In this document: one piece after another, positions 32,479 through 38,750 of the stretch
How positions within the stretch are numbered: position 1 is the stretch's first letter
Layout of the letters: each line of letters opens with the position of its first letter
Made by a program: the position numbers and the translations under genes
The notes under the pieces: generated by a model
Database searches by the model: none
What the model saw: only the letters and a program-made list of their open reading frames with translations
Told to the model about the DNA's origin: nothing
Source: a virus
Reading direction: 5' to 3' (one strand)
Virus record (IMG/VR): IMGVR_UViG_3300042307_001176
Span: 62,001 to 126,000 of that record
Length of the DNA: 64,000 bases

Positions 32479-32517
32479 ATGGCAACAACAAGAGAATTTG
32501 CATATAATTTACAATAA
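32479..32517 (+). pseudogene. 12-codon remnant of an adhesin start
   Basis: MATTREFAYNLQ plus stop copies the first codons of the paralogue at 31422 and its 5' spacer (taaaacatATG). It continues the copied segment begun in the chimera at 32375. Confidence 0.75.
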
Positions 32518-32545
32518 ATTAAATAAATAGAGAATATTAAAAATT

Positions 32546-32626
32546 AGGCAAAGTAACCACAAACCCACTGGTAATAGGCAGTTCTTGAGATGGAATGCAA
32601 TATAAAACGTAAGTCCTGCTTTGCCT
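32546..32626 (+). ncRNA. possible structured RNA upstream of a tagged gene
   Basis: AGGCAAAG and CTTTGCCT form a perfect 8-bp closing stem around about 65 bases, followed by TTTT. The interior GCAGTTCTTGAGATGGAATG partly resembles the leader at 40869. It may be a small RNA or a riboregulator of the gene at 32643. Confidence 0.4.
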
Positions 32627-32630
32627 TTTA

Positions 32631-32640
32631 GATATATAAG
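32631..32640 (+). promoter_or_regulatory. GATATATAAG box (phage promoter candidate)
   Basis: Two bases before the start of the tagged gene; the same box with its flank also occurs in the duplicated copy at 32363-32371. Confidence 0.4.
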
Positions 32641-32642
32641 TA

Positions 32643-33227
32643 ATGAAAACATTTAAAGATTTTATTTACGAAAAAATTAATGAAGACACATTATCGTATA
32701 GGGGATTAAAATTTAATTTTAATTCAACTATCGATGGGTATGTTAAAGTAAAAGAAGATGATCCAACTATATCATTTGATAGTGAAACCTCGTTTGATAA
32801 ACTTATAATAACCGATCCTCGTGAATTCTTTAACTTTAGATATGATAATGAAAAGGATAATAAGAACTTATCTTCTATTGATTCAGAAAATGTTCTTAGA
32901 ATTAGAATTGGATCTAAAGATTTTAAGGGAAGATCCGGCGGGGTTACTCATGTATCTGTAAGAGTCCCTGAAAATTTTGACTATAATAAATTTCAATTAG
33001 AGTTACCTAATATAAAGATAGCGCTTACAGATAGAACTGAAGTAGACAGAGTTATTAAAGAAGTTGAGGCTCTTGTAACTAAATGTGCAGGGGAAGAACC
33101 TAATGCGTATTCAGATAATAAACCAGATTACAGACAGGACATCGTAAATTTTATTAAATCTATAGAAGAAAAGCTAGGTAAAGAAGATACCAAAAGAATA
33201 TTTATTGATATTATTAATAAATTGTAA
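32643..33227 (+). CDS. tagged cargo candidate, 194 aa
   Basis: MKTFKDFIYEKINE closely resembles T4 capsid-targeting sequences (MKTYQEFI..) and ends in I-N-E. The body is a beta-rich domain of unknown family (GVTHVSVRVPENFDYNKFQL) with a helical C-terminus. Part of the gene's 5' end is duplicated at 32375. Confidence 0.68.
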   Translation: MKTFKDFIYEKINEDTLSYRGLKFNFNSTIDGYVKVKEDDPTISFDSETSFDKLIITDPREFFNFRYDNEKDNKNLSSIDSENVLRIRIGSKDFKGRSGGVTHVSVRVPENFDYNKFQLELPNIKIALTDRTEVDRVIKEVEALVTKCAGEEPNAYSDNKPDYRQDIVNFIKSIEEKLGKEDTKRIFIDIINKL

Positions 33228-33265
33228 AATTTAATTTACATAGATAAGAATATATAAAATAAAAA

Positions 33266-33544
33266 ATGAAACATCTTAAAAAATATCAATCTAATAATTC
33301 AGAAATTAACGAAGGATTTTGGGATTCTCTTTTTGGCAAACCCACTGTTGATGATGCTGCTCATGACCAAATGAGAGGTCAAGGATGGAGCCACAGAGGT
33401 AAAGACGAAGAAAATTATATCATGTTTCAAGGACAAAAGTTCTATCCAGAACAGATCCAATATGATGATGCTTATTCAACTAAACAAATACCAAGAGTTG
33501 AAGGTGGTATGCTAATCGTAGCTAACCCAGCTTGGAATTTATAA
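33266..33544 (+). CDS. tagged cargo candidate, 92 aa
   Basis: MKHLKKYQSNNSEINE ends in I-N-E and is followed at once by GFWDSLFGKPTVDDAAHDQM. The rest is polar with aromatic residues. A GAATATATAAA box precedes the start. No known domain. Confidence 0.62.
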   Translation: MKHLKKYQSNNSEINEGFWDSLFGKPTVDDAAHDQMRGQGWSHRGKDEENYIMFQGQKFYPEQIQYDDAYSTKQIPRVEGGMLIVANPAWNL

Positions 33545-33593
33545 TAAAAATAAAAAAATATCAGAAATCGTTTTTTAATGAGAAACTTTTCTG

Positions 33594-33601
33594 TACATTT
33601 G
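33594..33601 (+). promoter_or_regulatory. TAnnTTTG promoter of tRNA operon 2
   Basis: TACATTTG lies 33 bases before the second leader ORF, overlapping nothing else of note. Confidence 0.6.
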
Positions 33602-33633
33602 GAGTATATAATAAAAAAGGAACAAAACTTTCA

Positions 33634-33723
33634 ATGAAACACTTTTTAAATATCGCAACAGATTTTCAACTTCGTAAAGAGGATGACCTTCTAGAGGATA
33701 GATTTAAGTGTCAGAGGAAATAA
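33634..33723 (+). CDS. leader peptide of tRNA operon 2, 29 aa
   Basis: The ORF carries at codons 16-22 (33679-33699) GAG GAT GAC CTT CTA GAG GAT, Glu-Asp-Asp-Leu-Leu-Glu-Asp. The operon behind it encodes tRNA-Glu, Asp, initiator Met and Leu(UAG), and the two Leu codons are of the CUN class that UAG reads. TCAGAGG at 33711-33717, in the last codons, is complementary to CCTCTGA at 33748-33754 in the terminator. A TTG upstream could extend the frame, but it lies before the promoter. Confidence 0.65.
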   Translation: MKHFLNIATDFQLRKEDDLLEDRFKCQRK

Positions 33724-33775
33724 ATTTATATAATGATATAATTTAAACCTCTGATAACCTCAGAGGTTTTTTTGT
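33711..33775 (+). terminator. attenuator of tRNA operon 2
   Basis: The terminator pairs AAACCTCTGA (33745-33754) with TCAGAGGTTT (33760-33769), a perfect 10 bp with five-base loop and T-run. The alternative pairs 33711-33717 with 33748-33754; a ribos­ome at the stop codon would cover that first segment. Confidence 0.7.
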
Positions 33776-33782
33776 TTTATAC

Positions 33783-33794
33783 GCTCTTTGAAAT
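33783..33794 (+). promoter_or_regulatory. boxA-like element of tRNA operon 2
   Basis: GCTCTTTGAAAT is a boxA variant directly after the attenuator and three bases before tRNA-Glu. Confidence 0.45.
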
Positions 33795-33797
33795 TAC

Positions 33798-33869
33798 GCT
33801 GCCATCGTCTAACGGTTAGGACCTATGGTTTTCATCCATAAAATCGGAGTTCGATTCTCCGTGGCAGTA
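33798..33869 (+). tRNA. tRNA-Glu(UUC)
   Basis: Acceptor GCTGCCA/TGGCAGT, anticodon stem TATGG/CCATA around TTTTCAT (UUC). Confidence 0.92.
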
Positions 33870-33880
33870 CAAAAAATTAA

Positions 33881-33955
33881 GGTCCCGTAGTTAAACGGCT
33901 ATAATGCTGCCCTGTCACGGCAGAGTTCGGAGTTCGATTCTCCGCGGGACCGCCA
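33881..33955 (+). tRNA. tRNA-Asp(GUC)
   Basis: Acceptor GGTCCCG/CGGGACC, anticodon stem CTGCC/GGCAG around CTGTCAC (GUC); CCA encoded. Confidence 0.92.
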
Positions 33956-33963
33956 AATTATAT

Positions 33964-34036
<73 letters not shown>

Positions 34037-34040
34037 CTAA

Positions 34041-34121
34041 GCCCAGGTGGTGAAATGGTATACACGCTAGTCTTAGAAATTAGTGACGTAAGTCGTGAGG
34101 GTTCGAGTCCCTCCCTAGGTA
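34041..34121 (+). tRNA. tRNA-Leu(UAG)
   Basis: Long variable arm, anticodon loop CTTAGAA (UAG) on CTAGT/ATTAG, acceptor GCCCAGG/CCTAGGT with one mismatch. It is the only Leu tRNA seen here and ends three bases before the HAD gene. Confidence 0.88.
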
Positions 34122-34123
34122 CT

Positions 34124-34693
34124 ATGAAAATTATATTTTTAGATCATGACGGTGTAATTTGTCTTTCCCAACAATTTGGAGGACGTTACAAAAAGCAGGC
34201 TAAAGCTAGAAAAAAGCTTTCTCAGGATCTGATGACTTTTCCTGTTGGAGCTAGGTTTGATAATTTTGATAAGAAAGCAATAAAGGTTTTAAATACAATC
34301 TTAGAAGAAACAGGAGCTGAAATAGTGGTTTCTTCAGATTGGAAAAACTGGGCAACTGTAGAAGAAATGGGTGAATACTATAAAGAGCAAGGAATTATTA
34401 AAACTCCTATAGATTTCACTCCTAGAGAATACACGTTACCAGAGAAACAAGAATGGCATCCAGATTGGGATTTAGAAGCATCAAGAACTTTAGAAATCCA
34501 AGAATGGTTGAAAGATCATCCAGAAGTCTCTCATTGGGTAGCAATAGATGATTTGGATATGAGTTTTAAAGAAGTATCTTCTAATAGAAGCGGTACCGGA
34601 TGGGGATTAATAAATTTCGTACACACTCCAAGCCTTAATGAAGGTATTAAAAAATGTGGAATTAAAGAAAAAGTTTTAAAATTTTTAAAATAA
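34124..34693 (+). CDS. HAD-fold phosphatase of the Swiss-army-knife RNA-repair type
   Basis: The ATG at 34124 gives MKIIFLDHDGVICLSQQFGG, with the HAD nucleophile motif DHDGV. It is followed by IVVSSDWKNW (motif II Ser), a C-terminal AIDDLDMSF (motif IV acidic pair) and a WGLINFVHT segment. The layout matches the HAD domain described in SAK RNA-repair proteins, which removes 2',3'-cyclic or 3' phosphates by prediction. It lies three bases after tRNA-Leu and so belongs to tRNA operon 2, which supports a role in tRNA end healing. Confidence 0.82.
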   Translation: MKIIFLDHDGVICLSQQFGGRYKKQAKARKKLSQDLMTFPVGARFDNFDKKAIKVLNTILEETGAEIVVSSDWKNWATVEEMGEYYKEQGIIKTPIDFTPREYTLPEKQEWHPDWDLEASRTLEIQEWLKDHPEVSHWVAIDDLDMSFKEVSSNRSGTGWGLINFVHTPSLNEGIKKCGIKEKVLKFLK

Positions 34694-34729
34694 TTTAAGA
34701 AATCATTTTTTTATCCCGTTACATTTGGT

Positions 34730-34737
34730 TATCTTTG
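34730..34737 (+). promoter_or_regulatory. TAnnTTTG promoter of the 125-aa gene
   Basis: TATCTTTG matches the consensus; a second match, TACATTTG at 34720-34727, lies ten bases upstream. The gene starts 53 bases downstream. Confidence 0.5.
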
Positions 34738-34790
34738 TAATATAAATTAACAAACTTTATTTACAATTTACAATTTACAAAAAACCTATT

Positions 34791-35168
34791 ATGAAAAATC
34801 AAAAATTAAAAAGAGTTACTATGAGTGTATCTCACGAGAATCCTGATGCACAGGTAAATTTTAAATCAATCGGAATTGGAAAAGATCAAAGAGAAGCAGC
34901 TATTTTTGCTTTAGGATCTTTCTTAAATGTTATAGATGGAGTAAGCCAAGAAGGTATATCAGATTACAACGAAGCTTTGGAAATGGTTAATGCTCAATAT
35001 TCGGAAGCTGAAATAGTATCATTTACTGAAACCCAATTGGAAAGGGCAAAAGATGCTTTTATTACTACTTACGAAACAACTAAAGTTGATTATGTTTGGG
35101 ACGAAGTAGAAGATGGAATGGCTTTGGGCTTGATCGAAGGATTAGAAATAATCGAAGAGGAATATTAA
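34791..35168 (+). CDS. hypothetical protein, 125 aa
   Basis: It begins MKNQKLKRVTMSVSHENPDA and continues with a helical acidic body (VDYVWDEVEDGMALGLIEGL). It has its own host-type promoter, which suggests early expression. It lies between tRNA operons 2 and 3. No known family. Confidence 0.65.
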   Translation: MKNQKLKRVTMSVSHENPDAQVNFKSIGIGKDQREAAIFALGSFLNVIDGVSQEGISDYNEALEMVNAQYSEAEIVSFTETQLERAKDAFITTYETTKVDYVWDEVEDGMALGLIEGLEIIEEEY

Positions 35169-35208
35169 AAAATATCAAAAAACATCTTTTTATTCAAAAA
35201 AGATATTG

Positions 35209-35216
35209 TACTTTTG
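35209..35216 (+). promoter_or_regulatory. TAnnTTTG promoter of tRNA operon 3
   Basis: TACTTTTG lies 38 bases before the third leader ORF. Confidence 0.6.
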
Positions 35217-35254
35217 CGAAACTATTCTGGAAACAGGATATATAATTAAGAAAA

Positions 35255-35362
35255 ATGAAAAACTGTAGTAAACATAACATCAATCGCATGATCAGTCAGA
35301 TTAATGGCTGCTATCAAACGGTGGCGTTTTGGGCAAAGGGGAAAGAACCCGATCGAAGCTAA
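35255..35362 (+). CDS. leader peptide of tRNA operon 3, 35 aa
   Basis: Codons 2-30 use only Lys, Asn, Cys, Ser, His, Ile, Arg, Met, Gln, Gly, Tyr, Thr, Val, Ala, Phe and Trp, exactly the 16 specificities of the tRNAs behind it. Isoacceptor classes also match: Ser is AGY (tRNA-Ser GCU), Ile is AUY (tRNA-Ile GAU), Arg is CGN (tRNA-Arg ACG). Leu is absent, and Glu, Pro and Asp come only at codons 31-33. GATCGAAGC near the stop (35351-35359) can pair with the terminator's 5' arm. Confidence 0.68.
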   Translation: MKNCSKHNINRMISQINGCYQTVAFWAKGKEPDRS

Positions 35363-35424
35363 TACAGGAAATCATATTTAGATATTTTGGAAAAGGCTTT
35401 GATTCACATCAAAGCCTTTTTTTT
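35351..35424 (+). terminator. attenuator of tRNA operon 3
   Basis: The terminator is a perfect 13-bp stem, AAAAGGCTTTGAT (35391-35403) with ATCAAAGCCTTTT (35408-35420), then T-run. The alternative pairs ATCGAAGC (35352-35359) with GCTTTGAT (35396-35403) over 8 bp with one G-U. Confidence 0.7.
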
Positions 35425-35436
35425 GTTCTTTGACAT
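35425..35436 (+). promoter_or_regulatory. boxA-like element of tRNA operon 3
   Basis: GTTCTTTGACAT is identical to the element before operon 1 and lies directly after the attenuator, 12 bases before tRNA-Phe. Confidence 0.55.
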
Positions 35437-35448
35437 ACTGGAAAAAAT

Positions 35449-35521
35449 GGTACCGTAGCTCAGTCGGTAGAGCACTAGACTGAAAATCTAGGTGTCGCCG
35501 GTTCGATTCCGGCCGGTACCA
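35449..35521 (+). tRNA. tRNA-Phe(GAA)
   Basis: Acceptor GGTACCG/CGGTACC, anticodon stem CTAGA/TCTAG around CTGAAAA (GAA). Confidence 0.94.
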
Positions 35522-35531
35522 CAATTAAAAT

Positions 35532-35604
35532 GATCTCGTAGCTCAGCTGGTAGAGCACCGCACTTTTAATGCGGGAGTCGAGGGTTCGAGCCCCTCCGGG
35601 ATCA
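35532..35604 (+). tRNA. tRNA-Lys(UUU)
   Basis: Acceptor GATCTCG/CGGGATC, anticodon stem CCGCA/TGCGG around CTTTTAA (UUU). Confidence 0.94.
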
Positions 35605-35610
35605 CTACAC

Positions 35611-35683
35611 ACATCAGTAGCTCAATTGGTAGAGTGTTGGTCTCCAAAACCAAAGGTTGTAGGTTCGATTCCTACCTGGTGTG
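35611..35683 (+). tRNA. tRNA-Trp(CCA)
   Basis: Acceptor ACATCAG/CTGGTGT, anticodon stem TTGGT/ACCAA around CTCCAAA (CCA). Confidence 0.93.
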
Positions 35684-35689
35684 CTAAAA

Positions 35690-35762
35690 GGCTCTGTAGT
35701 TCAAGGGATTAGAATGGATCACTACGGATGATCTGATCCTGGTTCGAATCCAGGTGGAGTCT
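35690..35762 (+). tRNA. tRNA-Arg(ACG)
   Basis: Anticodon stem GATCA/TGATC around CTACGGA (ACG, read as ICG after deamination). The acceptor GGCTCTG/TGGAGTC contains G-U pairs. T-arm CCTGG/CCAGG. Confidence 0.85.
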
Positions 35763-35773
35763 CAAACAAATAG

Positions 35774-35844
35774 GGTCGTGTGGTCGAGTGGTTAGGCACT
35801 AGTCTGCAAAACTAGTTATACTGGTTCAATTCCAGTCACGACCT
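35774..35844 (+). tRNA. tRNA-Cys(GCA)
   Basis: Acceptor GGTCGTG/CACGACC, anticodon stem CTAGT/ACTAG around CTGCAAA (GCA). Confidence 0.92.
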
Positions 35845-35861
35845 CAAAAAAATTTAAAAAT

Positions 35862-35999
35862 ATGATGATAGAAAGTAAAATAGTAGCCAGAGGAAGTTTC
35901 CCCTCAAGCAGAGAAAACTTAAGAAGAGAAACATTAAAATTTAATAGAGCCAAAATATTGATCGGAAGAATTAAAAGACTAATTAACAAAGGAAAGTAA
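35862..35999 (+). CDS. small basic ORF inside the tRNA array, 45 aa
   Basis: MMIESKIVARGSFPSSRENL continues as a basic helix rich in Arg and Ile and ends LINKGK. Its last nine bases overlap the 5' acceptor strand of tRNA-Ser(GCU), so processing of the tRNA would remove the stop codon. It could be a genuine small protein or fortuitous. Confidence 0.4.
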   Translation: MMIESKIVARGSFPSSRENLRRETLKFNRAKILIGRIKRLINKGK

Positions 36000-36076
36000 T
36001 CTCAGATGGTGACGGGGCTCGCCTGCTAAGCGAAGCGTACCTTAATTGGTATTTGGTTCGATTCCAATTCTTTCCG
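35991..36076 (+). tRNA. tRNA-Ser(GCU)
   Basis: Anticodon loop CTGCTAA (GCU) on a TCGC/GCGA stem, variable arm TACC/GGTA, acceptor GGAAAGT/TCTTTCC with six of seven pairs. The D-arm is unusual, so the 5' boundary is less certain. Confidence 0.78.
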
Positions 36077-36082
36077 CAACAT

Positions 36083-36156
36083 TGACATATAGCTCAGTTG
36101 GTTAGAGCGTTGATCTGATACGTCAAAGGCCGAAGGTTCGAATCCTTCTATGTCAA
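36083..36156 (+). tRNA. tRNA-Ile(GAU)
   Basis: Acceptor TGACATA/TATGTCA, anticodon stem TTGAT/GTCAA around CTGATAC (GAU). Confidence 0.93.
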
Positions 36157-36164
36157 CCACATTT

Positions 36165-36237
36165 AGTCTCTTAGCTCAGTTGGCAGAGCGTTTGGTTTAC
36201 ATCCAAAATGTCGGGGGTTCGAATCCCTCAGGGACTA
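36165..36237 (+). tRNA. tRNA-Val(UAC)
   Basis: Acceptor AGTCTCT/AGGGACT, anticodon stem TTTGG/CCAAA around TTTACAT (UAC). Confidence 0.93.
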
Positions 36238-36240
36238 CAA

Positions 36241-36320
36241 GATTAGAAGCGGCGAATGGGGTTACTTCTCAGAACTTTTAAATTTGACCAAAAAACACCT
36301 CGCTCAAATATTCTCTAATC
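36241..36320 (+). ncRNA. structured RNA element, copy C, inside the tRNA array
   Basis: The outer stem GATTAGA/TCTAATC encloses AGCGG, an inner stem (GCGA..GGGGT with ACACCTCGC), GTTACTTCT and AAATTTG. The same layout with compensatory stem changes is seen in copy B at 26361 upstream of Ro60. It fills the space between tRNA-Val and tRNA-Asn like a tRNA-sized gene. Confidence 0.6.
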
Positions 36321-36326
36321 TAAACT

Positions 36327-36398
36327 GGGGATGTAGCTCAGCGGTAGAGCTCTCGACTGTTAATCGATAGGTCGCTGGTTCGAATCCAGCCTTCCCCG
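36327..36398 (+). tRNA. tRNA-Asn(GUU)
   Basis: Acceptor GGGGATG/CTTCCCC (one mismatch), anticodon stem CTCGA/TCGAT around CTGTTAA (GUU). Confidence 0.92.
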
Positions 36399-36403
36399 CA
36401 ATT

Positions 36404-36485
36404 CGGAGTGTTGAGCAATTGGCTGCTCAGCTGACTGTAAATCAGCCGCCTTAAGGCATTGGGGGTTCGAATCCCTCCGCTCCGA
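36404..36485 (+). tRNA. tRNA-Tyr(GUA)
   Basis: Acceptor CGGAGTG/CGCTCCG, anticodon stem GCTGA/TCAGC around CTGTAAA (GUA), long variable arm. Confidence 0.93.
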
Positions 36486-36506
36486 CACAGTGTATCTGTA
36501 AGATAT

Positions 36507-36558
36507 AGAGACGGACAGTCCGACGGTTGAAGTGGATGCGTAATTCCACACGTCTCTA
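36507..36558 (+). ncRNA. mini tRNA-like element
   Basis: AGAGACG and CGTCTCT form a 7-bp acceptor-like stem followed by A. Two hairpins lie within: CGGA-CAG-TCCG and GTGGA/TCCAC with an eight-base loop. There is no anticodon arm. It occupies a tRNA slot between tRNA-Tyr and tRNA-Gly and may be a decayed tRNA or a tRNA mimic. Confidence 0.4.
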
Positions 36559-36561
36559 AAT

Positions 36562-36637
36562 GCGATAGTAGCTCAGTTGGTAGAGCACCGTCCTTCCAAG
36601 TCGGGGGTCGCAGGTTCGAATCCTGTCTATCGCTCCA
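36562..36637 (+). tRNA. tRNA-Gly(UCC)
   Basis: Acceptor GCGATAG/CTATCGC, anticodon loop CTTCCAA (UCC) with one mismatch in the stem; CCA encoded. Confidence 0.9.
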
Positions 36638-36638
36638 C

Positions 36639-36711
36639 GGGGTAGTAGCTCAATTGGCTGAGCGCTTCCTTTGCAAGGAAGAGGATGTGGGTTCAAGTCC
36701 CATCTACTCCA
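36639..36711 (+). tRNA. tRNA-Ala(UGC)
   Basis: Acceptor GGGGTAG/CTACTCC, anticodon stem CTTCC/GGAAG around TTTGCAA (UGC). It begins one base after the Gly CCA. Confidence 0.93.
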
Positions 36712-36718
36712 CTTATAT

Positions 36719-36791
36719 GGCGAGTTAGCTCAGTTGGTAGAGCGTTGGAATCATACCCCAAAGGTCGGCAGTTCGAACCTGCCACTCGCTA
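36719..36791 (+). tRNA. tRNA with CAU anticodon (Met or Ile2)
   Basis: Acceptor GGCGAGT/ACTCGCT. The anticodon loop ATCATAC (CAU) has an unpaired A-C at the top of the stem TTGGA/CCCAA. The atypical loop leaves open whether it is elongator Met or lysidine-modified Ile2. Confidence 0.82.
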
Positions 36792-36793
36792 CT

Positions 36794-36870
36794 GTGACGG
36801 TAGCTCAGTTGGTTAGAGCGTCTGATTGTGGTTCAGAAGGTCGGGGGTTCGATTCCCCTCTGTCACCCCA
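36794..36870 (+). tRNA. tRNA-His(GUG)
   Basis: Acceptor GTGACGG/CTGTCAC with discriminator C as in bacterial His tRNAs, anticodon stem TCTGA/TCAGA around TTGTGGT (GUG); CCA encoded. Confidence 0.92.
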
Positions 36871-36871
36871 T

Positions 36872-36944
36872 GCCTTTGTAGCTCAGTTGGTAGAGCACTT
36901 CACTTGTAATGAAGATGTCGCAGGTTCAATCCCTGTCAAAGGCT
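36872..36944 (+). tRNA. tRNA-Thr(UGU)
   Basis: Acceptor GCCTTTG/CAAAGGC, anticodon stem CTTCA/TGAAG around CTTGTAA (UGU). Confidence 0.93.
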
Positions 36945-36950
36945 CTAAAT

Positions 36951-37023
36951 TGTCCTGTGGTGTAATTGGCAACACGTCTGGTTTTGGACCAGAAGAGTCC
37001 AGGTTCGAGCCCTGGCGGGACAT
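36951..37023 (+). tRNA. tRNA-Gln(UUG)
   Basis: Acceptor TGTCCTG/CGGGACA, anticodon stem TCTGG/CCAGA around TTTTGGA (UUG). It is the last tRNA of operon 3. Confidence 0.93.
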
Positions 37024-37070
37024 CTAAAAAATAAGATAAATAGATTGACCAGTGTGTAAAAAATGTAGTT

Positions 37071-37559
37071 ATGAAAGTGCTAGTTCTAAATAATGACTTT
37101 ACTCCTATAAGTGTTACCGACTTTGCTCGTGGATTTAAGCTTGTGTATAAAGGTAAAGCAGAAGTTTTAGAGCACGATGAACAAAATCCAATTGTTACTG
37201 AACAAAGCACTTACAAAAGACCTTCTGTTATCAGACTTTTAAAATATGTTGTATTGCCTTTTAAGAAGTTAAAACCGACTAGGGAAAATATCTTTAGAAG
37301 AGATGGGATGAAATGTGTTTATTGTGATACTACTAAGAACCTAACAATAGATCACGTTCTACCTAGATCTAGAGGTGGAGTTAATACATGGGAGAATCTA
37401 ACAACATGTTGTTCAAAATGTAACAATAAAAAAGATGACAGGACTCCAGAAGAAGCTGGAATGAGAATGAGACAGAAACCATTCAAGCCAGGATACGGAT
37501 ATTTTATACGCAATTTCGCAAAAGGATTGGAGGTATGGACAGCATATCTCCCTGATTAA
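37071..37559 (+). CDS. HNH endonuclease
   Basis: The 162-residue protein has CVYCDTTKNLTIDHVLPRSR and GVNTWENLTTCCSKCNNKKD, a complete zinc-supported HNH domain of the Bacteroidota/McrA-like type with four Cys. The N-terminus (VLVLNNDFTPISVTDF) is the usual partner segment of such stand-alone HNH proteins. It lies 47 bases after tRNA-Gln without an intervening terminator, so it may be read with tRNA operon 3. It may be a homing or packaging nuclease. Confidence 0.9.
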   Translation: MKVLVLNNDFTPISVTDFARGFKLVYKGKAEVLEHDEQNPIVTEQSTYKRPSVIRLLKYVVLPFKKLKPTRENIFRRDGMKCVYCDTTKNLTIDHVLPRSRGGVNTWENLTTCCSKCNNKKDDRTPEEAGMRMRQKPFKPGYGYFIRNFAKGLEVWTAYLPD

Positions 37560-37566
37560 AAATTAA

Positions 37567-37598
37567 CCCCGGATTTATCAATAATCTGGGGCTTTTTG
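37567..37598 (+). terminator. intrinsic terminator after the HNH gene
   Basis: CCCCGGATT pairs with AATCTGGGG (one G-U), followed by CTTTTT. It closes tRNA operon 3 plus HNH. Confidence 0.75.
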
Positions 37599-37644
37599 TG
37601 GAAATCTTTATCGTCACATAATCTATAAGAAGTAAACTATTATT

Positions 37645-38709
37645 ATGTTATTTGATTTTGACGATATCTTAATTGAACCTGAAATACAAACCCACATTAG
37701 ATCAAGAAAACAGGTCGATGTAATGGACGAAAAACAAATGCTTCCTCTCTTTACTGCACCTATGGATACAGTTATAAATGAGGATAATATAAATATATTT
37801 AATAACAATAAAATATATGGAATTATTCCCAGAAAAGCCAATCCTGGATTAGATTACTTCTCAACTAATTATAAGGTATGGTATTCCTATGGTTTAGATG
37901 ATTTTAAGAAGATATTTATTGAAAATGATATAAACCTAAAGATAGGTGAAAGATCGTTTGTCTTAATTGATGTAGCAAATGGTCATATGAAATATGTTAA
38001 GGACTTAGTTAAAGAATCAAAAGAAAAATACGGAAGATCTTTAGTGCTAATGGTGGGAAATTGTGCTAATCCATCTACATTTTTATCTCTGTCACAAGTT
38101 GGAGCGGATTACGTCAGAATGGGAATAGGTAACGGAGCTGGGTGTCTAACCACCGTTCAAACTGGTATCGGTTACCCTATGGCATCTTTAATTCATGAAA
38201 CAGTTAAGATACAACAAGAAAGAAACCTCACAACAAAGATAGTAGCAGATGGAGGTTTTAAAAAATATGCAGATGTTATTAAAGCATTGGCTTTAGGAGC
38301 TGACTATGTTATGCTTGGTAGTATTTTTAATAAAACATTAGAAAGTTGTGGCGAAACATATGAAGGTAATAAAAAATATGATTCATGGACCGAGCCTGGT
38401 GACAAAGTAGACCAATACTCTTTAGATGTTCTAATACAATTTGAAGCTGGTAAAAAATTCTATAAAAAATTTAGAGGCATGTCAACTAAGGATGTGCAGA
38501 AGAGTCTAGGCAAAACAGAATTAAAAACATCAGAAGGAATTTCTAAAATGCAACCAGTTGAATATACTCTTACCGGATGGATTGAGAACTTTACTGATTA
38601 TTTAAAATCTGCTATGAGTTATACTGATTGTTTAACTATTGGTGAATTTATTGGAAAGGTTAGATTCAATAAAATTTCAAAAAATTCAATGGAAAGATTC
38701 AATAAATAG
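37645..38709 (+). CDS. IMP dehydrogenase/GMP reductase family protein
   Basis: The 354-residue TIM-barrel protein has DFDDILIEPE, LFTAPMDTV, the active loop RMGIGNGAGCLTTVQTGIGY with Cys167, and VADGGFKKYADVIKALALGA. The CLTT loop and absent CBS insert favour a GMP-reductase-like enzyme over IMPDH, though it differs from both. It may rebalance purine nucleotides or make a precursor for a modified base. A terminator separates it from the HNH gene. Confidence 0.85.
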   Translation: MLFDFDDILIEPEIQTHIRSRKQVDVMDEKQMLPLFTAPMDTVINEDNINIFNNNKIYGIIPRKANPGLDYFSTNYKVWYSYGLDDFKKIFIENDINLKIGERSFVLIDVANGHMKYVKDLVKESKEKYGRSLVLMVGNCANPSTFLSLSQVGADYVRMGIGNGAGCLTTVQTGIGYPMASLIHETVKIQQERNLTTKIVADGGFKKYADVIKALALGADYVMLGSIFNKTLESCGETYEGNKKYDSWTEPGDKVDQYSLDVLIQFEAGKKFYKKFRGMSTKDVQKSLGKTELKTSEGISKMQPVEYTLTGWIENFTDYLKSAMSYTDCLTIGEFIGKVRFNKISKNSMERFNK

Positions 38710-38750
38710 GAAACTAGATCAGGTTTTTTAGTATAATAAAGAAAAAAATA

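Noticed and set aside
33532-33723. 63-aa ORF from a TTG start
   Set aside because: Its first half spans the promoter of tRNA operon 2; the 29-aa ORF from the ATG at 33634 fits the transcript.
36360-37210. ORFs on both strands across the tRNA array (VAQLVRASDCGSEGRGFDSP and similar)
   Set aside because: They run through consecutive tRNA cloverleaves and encode the usual tRNA-derived nonsense peptides.
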